A DNA stretch of 46,650 bases from Selenomonas sp. (GTDB lineage Bacteria > Bacillota > Negativicutes > Selenomonadales > Selenomonadaceae), in the NCBI GenBank assembly GCA_022773585.1, contig JALEZZ010000090.1, positions 1 to 46,650 of the forward strand, given 5' to 3'. Below the pieces are notes generated by a model. It was not told the origin of the DNA, did no database searches, and worked only from the letters and a program-made list of their open reading frames with translations. This document shows positions 41,860 to 46,650 of this stretch, piece after piece; positions within the stretch are counted from its first letter, which is position 1, and every line of letters begins with the position of its first letter. The translations under genes were made by a program, and so were the position numbers.

Positions 41860-42102
41860 ATGAAAGCTGTGGTCGACAAAAGCCTCTGCGTGGCCTGCGG
41901 CGCTTGCGCAGACACGTGCCCGTGGGTGTTCCGCATGGGGGCGGACGGGCTCGCAGAGGCTTATCGGGGATTCGGAAGGACGGAGCTCGATGCAGCAGAG
42001 GATGCTGCTCAGGATTGTCCGGTCGGGGCGATCACGCTCAGCCGATCATCGTCTTGCTGTCGTCTTCGACGTTCGAAATCGTGCCGATGCCGAAGTTTTT
42101 GA
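41860..42102 (+). CDS. Single-cluster ferredoxin
   Basis: An 80-residue electron carrier. Cys10, Cys13, Cys16 and Cys53 (CVACGAC, then [10 protein letters not shown]) bind one [4Fe-4S] cluster; Cys20 is extra, as in Desulfovibrio-type ferredoxins. The normal fold ends at about residue 61. The remaining 19 residues (Arg/Ser/Cys-rich) are read antisense to the last codons of hcp, which overlaps by 65 bp. AGGAGGG lies 5-6 nt before the ATG. It could donate electrons to Hcp. Confidence 0.88.
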   Translation: MKAVVDKSLCVACGACADTCPWVFRMGADGLAEAYRGFGRTELDAAEDAAQDCPVGAITLSRSSSCCRLRRSKSCRCRSF

Positions 42103-43678
42103 CCAGCACATTCGCTACGTTTTTCGAAAGGAAAGCCGGGAGCGTCGGGCCGAGGTGGATGTTCTTGACGCCGAGGTGCAGCAGGGCCAGCAGGACGATG
42201 ACGGCTTTCTGCTCGTACCAGGCGATATTGTAGGCAATCGGCAGCTCGTTGACATCGTCGAGCCCGAAGACCTCTTTGAGCTTCAGCGCAATCAGTGCGA
42301 GGCTGTAGCTGTCGTTGCACTGGCCCGCGTCGAGCACGCGCGGGATGCCGCCGATGTCGCCGAGGTCGAGCTTGATATACTTGTACTTCGCGCAGCCTGC
42401 CGTCAGGATGACCGTGTCCTTCGGCAGCGCCTTTGCGAACTCCGCATAGTAGTCGCGGCTCTTCATGCGGCCATCGCAGCCTGCCATGACGACGAACTTC
42501 TTGATGGCACCGCTCTTGACGGCCTCGACGACCTTGTCCGCGAGCGCGAAGACCTGCTCATGCGCGAAGCCGCCGACGATCGTGCCCTGCTCGAGCTCTT
42601 TCGGTGCCGGGCACTTCTTCGCCATTTCGATGATCGGCGTGAAGTCCTTCGTGCCATCGGCGTTCGCCTCGATGTGCGGGCAGCCGGGGAAGCCGACCGC
42701 GCCCGTCGTGAAAATGTGCGCCTTGTAGCTATCTTTCGGCGGAACGAGGCAGTTCGTCGTCAAGAGCACCGGTCCGCCAAACGCCTCGAACTCTTCTTTC
42801 TGCTTCCACCAGGCATTGCCGTAGTTGCCCGCGAAGTTGTCGTATTTTTTGAAGAACGGATAGTAATGCGCTGGCAGCATCTCGCCGTGCGTGTAGACAT
42901 CGACGCCCGTGCCCTTCGTCTGCTCAAGCAGCATCTCGAGGTCTCTGAGGTCATGGCCGGAAATCAGGATGGCAGGATTCTTGCGGACACCGAGATCGAC
43001 CTTCGTGATCTCCGGGTTGCCGTAGTGCTCCGTGTTCGCCTTGTCAAGGAGCGCCATCGTCTGAACGCCCCACTTGCCCGTCTCGAGCGTCAGCGCCGTC
43101 AGGTCATCGGCCGAAAGGCTGTCATCGAGCAGCTTTGCGATCGTGGTCTGGAGGAACGCATCAATCGTCTCGTCCTCTTCGTCGAGGGCATTCGCGTGCT
43201 TGAGGTATGCCGCGAGGCCCTTGAGGCCGTACGTGATGAGCTCGCGAAGGCTGCGCACATCCTCGTTCTTCGTCGCGAGCACGCCAACATCATCGGAAGC
43301 CGCCTTGGCATCAAATGCCGAAGCATCTGCCGTCCAGAGTGCAGCAGCCGGGAGCTTCGATGCATCCTTGAGCTGGCCCTTGAGCTCGTCCTTCACGGCG
43401 AGCGTCTTCTCGATGCGGGCAATCAGTGCCTCGCGGTCGAAGTTCGCATTCGTGATCGTCGCAAAGAGGTTCACGGAAACGAGATGGTTCACATCCTTCG
43501 TGACCTTGCCGCCTTCGGCACGCAGCTGCGTCGTGACAGCCGAGAGGCCTTTCGTCGTGTAGATCAGGAGATCCTGCATCGCGGCGACCTCCGGCTTCTT
43601 GCCGCAGACACCGACCTGCGTGCAGCCCTGGCAGCGGGCCGTCTCCTGGCACTGGAAGCAAAACATCTTGTTATCCAT
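42038..43678 (-). CDS. hcp: Hybrid-cluster protein (hydroxylamine/NO reductase)
   Basis: A 546-residue protein with the short class I/II N-terminal cluster motif [20 protein letters not shown] (Cys at 7, 10, 19 and 25 region) and hybrid-cluster ligands in [57 protein letters not shown] and the final AWYEQKA Glu. Hcp proteins reduce hydroxylamine and nitric oxide and protect anaerobes from nitrosative stress. The start MDNKMF has GAAGGAG upstream. A CRP/FNR-type palindrome sits at its promoter. It converges on and overlaps the ferredoxin gene. Confidence 0.96.
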   Translation of the reverse strand: MDNKMFCFQCQETARCQGCTQVGVCGKKPEVAAMQDLLIYTTKGLSAVTTQLRAEGGKVTKDVNHLVSVNLFATITNANFDREALIARIEKTLAVKDELKGQLKDASKLPAAALWTADASAFDAKAASDDVGVLATKNEDVRSLRELITYGLKGLAAYLKHANALDEEDETIDAFLQTTIAKLLDDSLSADDLTALTLETGKWGVQTMALLDKANTEHYGNPEITKVDLGVRKNPAILISGHDLRDLEMLLEQTKGTGVDVYTHGEMLPAHYYPFFKKYDNFAGNYGNAWWKQKEEFEAFGGPVLLTTNCLVPPKDSYKAHIFTTGAVGFPGCPHIEANADGTKDFTPIIEMAKKCPAPKELEQGTIVGGFAHEQVFALADKVVEAVKSGAIKKFVVMAGCDGRMKSRDYYAEFAKALPKDTVILTAGCAKYKYIKLDLGDIGGIPRVLDAGQCNDSYSLALIALKLKEVFGLDDVNELPIAYNIAWYEQKAVIVLLALLHLGVKNIHLGPTLPAFLSKNVANVLVKNFGIGTISNVEDDSKTMIG

Positions 43679-43739
43679 AGGAAATCTCTCCTTCGCTTTT
43701 ATAAAACACACATCGTGATTCGTTGCTTTCGATGGCTTT

Positions 43740-43768
43740 ATCATAGCATGGCGGATGCGGGCTGACAG
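43740..43768 (-). promoter_or_regulatory. Promoter of hcp
   Basis: Minus strand CTGTCA, 17-nt spacer, TATGAT; the start site should be near 43733. Confidence 0.6.
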
Positions 43769-43781
43769 TAACAGATGTTAC
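43768..43781. promoter_or_regulatory. CRP/FNR-type (HcpR-like) activator site
   Basis: GTAACA-GA-TGTTAC, perfect 6-bp arms, centred 41.5 nt upstream of the predicted hcp start, the class II activator position. It resembles sites predicted for HcpR, a CRP/FNR-family regulator of hcp in anaerobes. Confidence 0.6.
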
Positions 43782-43787
43782 ACATAG

Positions 43788-43819
43788 AAAAATCGCCAGA
43801 CAAATGCCTGGCGATTTTT
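43788..43819. terminator. Terminator of the 104-residue hypothetical gene
   Basis: AAAAATCGCCAG / CTGGCGATTTTT, 12-bp perfect stem with an 8-nt loop; T-runs on both strands. Confidence 0.88.
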
Positions 43820-44133
43820 CAGTAGTGCGGATGTGCTTTGACGTAGTCCACAGGGCGGCTCCAGTCAACATGGACGTCGGTGTTCTCCCAGAGGCGCGTG
43901 AGGGCGAGCTGGAAGTTTTCCTTGCTCGACCACGGCTCGATCGTCTCTTCCGTGAAATCCATGAGCGTCTCGTGCGGGACCTGGAGCGTCAGCGGCTTGC
44001 CGAGGAAATTCTCGGCCTTCTTCTTGCCCTCGTCGCTGCCGAGGGTCACGGTGATTTTCTTTGCGGCTTCGTCGTATTCGATCCAGCCGAGGTCGTCGCC
44101 ATAGCTCACGGCAACGCTATATGGTTCTGCCAT
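43819..44133 (-). CDS. Hypothetical protein, 104 residues
   Basis: I do not recognise this protein. It begins MAEPYSVAVSYGDDLGWIEYDEAAKKITVTLGSDEGKK, is acidic, has no signal peptide, membrane helix or Cys, and is rich in aromatic residues toward the end (TRLWENTDVHVDWSRPVDYV). Predicted alternation suggests a small alpha/beta domain. AAGGGG lies 9 nt before ATG 44133; the longer frame to 44208 runs through the promoter. A TGTACA-17-TATAAT promoter (minus) lies upstream, and a strong terminator follows. It is monocistronic. Confidence 0.7.
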   Translation of the reverse strand: MAEPYSVAVSYGDDLGWIEYDEAAKKITVTLGSDEGKKKAENFLGKPLTLQVPHETLMDFTEETIEPWSSKENFQLALTRLWENTDVHVDWSRPVDYVKAHPHY

Positions 44134-44234
44134 CCAAAATTTCCCCTTTTCATCTATTCTTTCATCCATTATAATAGCTCCGAACGGAATTGTACACCTA
44201 GCAACCAATTTTTTACAGAAAGACAGGCGATTTT

Positions 44235-44699
44235 TTGTATACGGAATATCTCACGCTCGGGGCCGTGCTGCTGCTCTCGTATCTCGGCCACAACATGACG
44301 GTCGTCTATGCAACGCTCATCGTGCTCGCACTCAAAGTCATCGGCGTGCTCGGCATCACGTCGCCGCTCGCGGCGCTCGGTTCGCACGGCCTCCACTGGG
44401 GCATCATCCTGCTGACGGCCGCGATTCTCGTGCCGATTGCAACGGGCGAAATCACGATCAGCACGATGATTGACTCGTTCAAATCCCCCGCCGGCCTCAT
44501 CGCCATCACGGCGGGCCTGCTCGCGGCCATCGCGGGCGGCGGCGGCGTCAAGCTGCTCGCCGTCGATACCGAGCTCATTCCCGCACTCATCATCGGGACG
44601 ATGGTCGGTGTCATCGCGTTCAAAGGTGTCGCCGTCGGCCCGCTCATCGCAGGCGGCTTGACGTACTTCATTCTGTTTCTTATGAAGCAGTTCCAGTAA
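44235..44699 (+). CDS. DUF441 / UPF0756 membrane protein
   Basis: A 154-residue integral membrane protein with four or five hydrophobic helices (GAVLLLSYLGHNMTVVYATLIVLALKVI, HWGIILLTAAILVPIATGEI, LIAITAGLLAAIAGGGGVKLLA, LIIGTMVGVIAFKGVAVGPLIAGGL). It matches UPF0756 (E. coli YeaL) along its whole length. Function unknown. The start appears to be TTG at 44235 with only a weak AGGCGA upstream; the exact start is uncertain. 6S RNA follows on the same strand. Confidence 0.85.
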   Translation: MYTEYLTLGAVLLLSYLGHNMTVVYATLIVLALKVIGVLGITSPLAALGSHGLHWGIILLTAAILVPIATGEITISTMIDSFKSPAGLIAITAGLLAAIAGGGGVKLLAVDTELIPALIIGTMVGVIAFKGVAVGPLIAGGLTYFILFLMKQFQ

Positions 44700-44747
44700 G
44701 GCCCAGAAAGAACAAAAATATTCTCGCATTTCTTCTTTTGTCAAGAC

Positions 44748-44776
44748 TTGTATCCATGTTTTTTTTATGATATAGT
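44748..44776 (+). promoter_or_regulatory. Promoter of 6S RNA
   Basis: TTGTAT, 17-nt spacer, TATAGT, placing the start near 44783. An overlapping TATGAT at 44766 is an alternative -10. Confidence 0.6.
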
Positions 44777-44782
44777 GACATA

Positions 44783-44976
44783 CAAAGAAGGAACCGCCTG
44801 AGATGTGCGTGGGCTTCTGATTATGTCGAACCTACACTTTTATAAGGGAACCCGATTTGATTCTCGTGGACGTTCACTCGCAAGTTACGAATCAACGGAA
44901 GCGCGACTTAAGGTACCCACCTGCTATCCGCAGGTTTTCGACATAGTAAGCGAACGGCATTTTGGACCCCTTTTTT
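44783..44976 (+). ncRNA. ssrS: 6S RNA
   Basis: An approximately 190-nt RNA recognisable by GCCTGAGATGTGCGTGGGC and TATGTCGAACC on the 5' side, an interrupted central bubble, and TTCGACATAGTAAGCGAACG with GGCATTTTGGACC on the 3' side. TATGTCGA (44822-44829) pairs perfectly with TCGACATA. The transcript ends in CCCCTTTTTT. 6S RNA mimics an open promoter and sequesters sigma-A RNA polymerase in stationary phase. It lies between DUF441 and dinB, in a 491-bp gap that otherwise holds two palindromes. Ends are estimated. Confidence 0.8.
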
Positions 44977-45012
44977 AATGAGGCTTGCTGATTTTCATCG
45001 GCAAGCCTCATT
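44977..45012. repeat. 12-bp inverted repeat after 6S RNA
   Basis: AATGAGGCTTGC / GCAAGCCTCATT with a 12-nt loop, directly after the T6 tract. No U-tract follows in either direction, so it is not a standard terminator. Confidence 0.75.
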
Positions 45013-45022
45013 CGCGTATCTT

Positions 45023-45188
45023 GGGGCAGTCATGGCAGGATGTTGTCCGCCCATCTTGCCGCATCTTTTCCGCTCTGTCTTCGTCGGCAAATCCTCGACG
45101 TAGCGCTGCTACGTCTTGCGGTTTGCCTCCTTGTCAGAACGAAAAATCTGTGGCAATCTGGACGAACCTCACCTGCCATGACTGCCCC
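45023..45188. repeat. 166-nt near-complete palindrome
   Basis: The outer arms GGGGCAGTCATGGCAGG and its exact complement are 17 bp. The arms remain largely complementary inward (TTGCC with GGCAA, then GGCAAA with TTTGCC) to a centre GACGTAGC-GCT-GCTACGTC. The whole unit can fold into one long hairpin. It has no ORF and ends 2 nt before the dinB stop codon. Confidence 0.85.
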
Positions 45189-45190
45189 TG

Positions 45191-46330
45191 TTATTTTAAT
45201 ATATTTTTTCCAAACTTATTTTTCAGTGCGTCAATAACATCATAGAGTTTTTCTTTTTTCTCGTTTTTTTCTTCGCCGAACAGCGCGAGCTCTTCGGCTT
45301 CGTCGAAGTTGCTGCCGCTGATGCCGAGAAGGCGGATGCCGCCTGTGGGATGGAGATCGTGGTAGAGCTGTTTCGCCGTCGCGTAGATTTCATCGTCGAA
45401 ATGCGTCGGACGGTCGAGCGTCTTGCTGCGCGTCCAGGTATGGAAGTCGCCGCGACGGCATTTGAGCGTGATGGTGCGCGCTTTGCGGCCAGCGCGGCGC
45501 AGGCGCCAGCCGACTTCTTCAGCGAGGTGGCGGAGCTGGCGCTTGATGATAGCAGGGTCGCGCAGGTCTTCTGGATACGTGATTTCGCGGCCGATGGACT
45601 TCTGCGGGCCGCGCGGCGCGACGGGGCGGTCATCATGGCCGAGGCTCAGCGCGCGGAGCTGCTGCGCCGTCTTTTCGCCGAAGTTCTGGCGGAGCTTCAG
45701 AGGCGCGAGCTTTGCGAGGTCGCCAACCGTCTGAACGTGCAGCAGATGCAGGCGTGCCTCGGTCTTTTTGCCGACGCCCCAGATGCGGCTGACGGGCAGC
45801 GGCCAGAGGAAGGCGCGGATGCCCGCTTCGTCCGCTGGCACTTCGACGAGGCCATCCGGTTTTTCAAGGTCGGAGGCGATTTTCGCGAGGAACTTGTTCG
45901 GCGCGATGCCGATGGAGGCGACGAGCTGCGTTTTTTCGCGGATGGCCGCCTTGAGCCGCACGGCATAGTCATGCGGCGATTTTGCGAGACGCTCCATGCC
46001 CGTCATGTCGAGAAAGGCTTCGTCGATTGAGAGGGGTTCGACGACGGGCGAAAAGGCATGGAAAATCGCGAAGACTTCCTGCGAGGCCTCTTTGTAGAGC
46101 GGGAAGCTCCCCGGGATGAAGATGCCCTGCGGGCAGAGGCGCTTCGCGCGCTCCATGGGCATGGCAGAATGAACGCCGTATTTTCGCGCCTCGTACGAAC
46201 AGGTCGAGACGACGCCGCGGCCCGAAAGGCCGCCGATGATGAGCGGCTGGCCGCGATATTCGGGGTGCTCGCGCTGCTCGACGGAGGCGAAAAAGGCGTC
46301 CATATCGACGTGAAAGATAACTCGTTGCAT
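45191..46330 (-). CDS. dinB: DNA polymerase IV (Y family)
   Basis: A 379-residue translesion polymerase. FHVDMDAFFASVEQREHPEYRG holds the first catalytic Asp pair and the steric gate; YSYEARKYGV-like CSYEARKYGVHSAMP, PLSIDEAFLDMTG (catalytic Asp-Glu), SIGIAPNKFLAKIASDLEKPDG, two helix-hairpin-helix segments (WGVGKKTEARL) and the little-finger domain (SIGREITYPED onward) follow. The start at MQRVIF has GAAGGGA upstream; an in-frame ATG at 46384 lies in repeat DNA. Its upstream region is half of a repeat element (46339-46416). Confidence 0.96.
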   Translation of the reverse strand: MQRVIFHVDMDAFFASVEQREHPEYRGQPLIIGGLSGRGVVSTCSYEARKYGVHSAMPMERAKRLCPQGIFIPGSFPLYKEASQEVFAIFHAFSPVVEPLSIDEAFLDMTGMERLAKSPHDYAVRLKAAIREKTQLVASIGIAPNKFLAKIASDLEKPDGLVEVPADEAGIRAFLWPLPVSRIWGVGKKTEARLHLLHVQTVGDLAKLAPLKLRQNFGEKTAQQLRALSLGHDDRPVAPRGPQKSIGREITYPEDLRDPAIIKRQLRHLAEEVGWRLRRAGRKARTITLKCRRGDFHTWTRSKTLDRPTHFDDEIYATAKQLYHDLHPTGGIRLLGISGSNFDEAEELALFGEEKNEKKEKLYDVIDALKNKFGKNILK

Positions 46331-46338
46331 GGCATTCC

Positions 46339-46416
46339 CTTCGCAGATAACAATCGAGAAATTGATAGTTTCTACCTTCGACACTCCCCCCGCCCTTCGG
46401 GCCCTCCCCCCTCTGG
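46339..46416. repeat. Right half of palindromic element (copy E) before dinB
   Basis: TTCGCAGATAACAATCGA matches one arm of copy A's central hairpin, followed by CTACCTTCGACACTCC, GCCCTTCGGGC and CCCCCCTCTGGG, where the terminal palindrome breaks off. The other half is missing and dinB begins where the central hairpin would turn. Confidence 0.75.
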
Positions 46417-46424
46417 GACAATGT

Positions 46425-46650
46425 CATTAAGTTAAGAGACAGGCCCCCTCTAGAGGGGGCTGTCAGCGAAGCTGACTGGGGGAGTAGTTGGGTGCTGGAG
46501 TCAAACAAACATGCCAAACGTTGCTAAAGGACTTTAGCGACGACTGCTTTCTTGTCAGTTTCAGCATCCTACTACTCCTTCCACCGCTTCGCGGTCCCCC
46601 TCCCTCTAGAGGGAGGCTGAAGTTTGAATGACTTCACGCTTAACTTAATG
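46425..46650. repeat. Segment bounded by 12-bp inverted repeats
   Basis: CATTAAGTTAAG (46425-46436) and CTTAACTTAATG (46639-46650) are perfect inverted repeats enclosing copy F. The right end coincides with the window end, so the repeat may be longer. Confidence 0.6.
46442..46617. repeat. MITE-like palindromic element, full copy F
   Basis: About 176 bp with the same plan as A: GGCCCCCTCTAGAGGGGGC palindrome, TCAGCGAAGCTGA hairpin, GGAGTAGTTGGGTGCTG, a central hairpin CGTTGCTAAAG / CTTTAGCGACG (46519-46542), then CAGCATCCTACTACTCC, CCGCTTCGCGG, and CCTCCCTCTAGAGGGAGG. The inner arms differ from A and B, so it is a second subfamily. The 320-bp stretch upstream of dinB holds only copies E and F and no gene. 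Confidence 0.88.

Noticed and set aside
44977..45012. Intrinsic terminator of 6S RNA
   Set aside because: The T-tract precedes the hairpin instead of following it.
45023..45188. dinB terminator
   Set aside because: The palindrome is far longer than a terminator stem and no U-tract follows on the minus strand.
1..46650. tRNA, rRNA or prophage genes
   Set aside because: I looked in the gaps for cloverleaf-like or phage-like sequences and saw none; a covariance search would be decisive.

Overview
The window looks like a chromosomal segment of an anaerobic Negativicute (a Gram-negative-type Firmicute), most like Selenomonas or Mitsuokella. The evidence is a porin with one SLH domain and a C-terminal aromatic residue (OmpM type, the outer-membrane tether of diderm Firmicutes), a SCIFF peptide with its radical-SAM maturase, a hybrid-cluster protein, glycyl-radical enzymology, a 6S RNA and high-GC coding DNA. 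Genus-level placement is inference. No tRNA, rRNA, CRISPR array, prophage or transposase was seen.

Layout. 1-4132: a minus-strand operon ACT protein, UPF0210 protein, endonuclease III, ArgA-like acetyltransferase, DUF438 protein. 4148-7125: an MFS exporter and a biotin-domain-less oxaloacetate decarboxylase alpha subunit behind a consensus promoter and a folded leader. 7138-10277: an AroP-like permease, a repeat element and the OmpM-type porin. 10321-14908: the classic secG, carboxylesterase, rnr, smpB operon. 14914-17872: pyruvate kinase and a eukaryotic-type hexokinase. 17888-19546: a convergent pair, a small FliD-like protein and an unrecognised 42-residue-repeat protein. 19551-26851: dhaKLM, then a glycyl-radical enzyme plus fructose-6-phosphate aldolase operon divergent from its activase and a DeoR regulator. 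26875-28586: an AAA-ATPase-like protein. 28611-35338: the gapA, pgk, tpiA, gpmI glycolytic operon followed by a NifU-like and GGGtGRT pair. 35386-38257: SCIFF maturase, SCIFF, a PHP phosphatase and a TSCPD protein. 38397-43819: a PAS-GGDEF-GAF-PAS protein, a sodium:alanine symporter, a ferredoxin and hcp. 43819-46650: a small hypothetical, a DUF441 membrane protein, 6S RNA, a long palindrome, dinB and repeat elements.

Metabolic picture. Almost all of lower glycolysis is here (gapA, pgk, tpiA, gpmI, pyk, hexokinase) with fermentation-side functions (oxaloacetate decarboxylase subunit, glycyl-radical enzyme). The most interesting locus is 19551-26851. The glycyl-radical enzyme resembles E. coli YbiW (PflF), reported to open 1,5-anhydroglucitol-6-phosphate to 1-deoxyfructose-6-phosphate, which FsaA/FsaB-type aldolases cleave. 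The gene beside it is an FSA-type aldolase, followed by a dihydroxyacetone kinase operon. I therefore infer an anhydrosugar-6-phosphate ('anhydroglycolysis') locus with its own DeoR regulator and visible operator sites.

The window also carries a family of MITE-like elements (about 175-195 bp, nested palindromes, no ORF) in six full or partial copies. They have been captured as the C-termini of endonuclease III and the carboxylesterase and as the 5' region of dinB. A different, 166-nt near-complete palindrome lies between 6S RNA and dinB.
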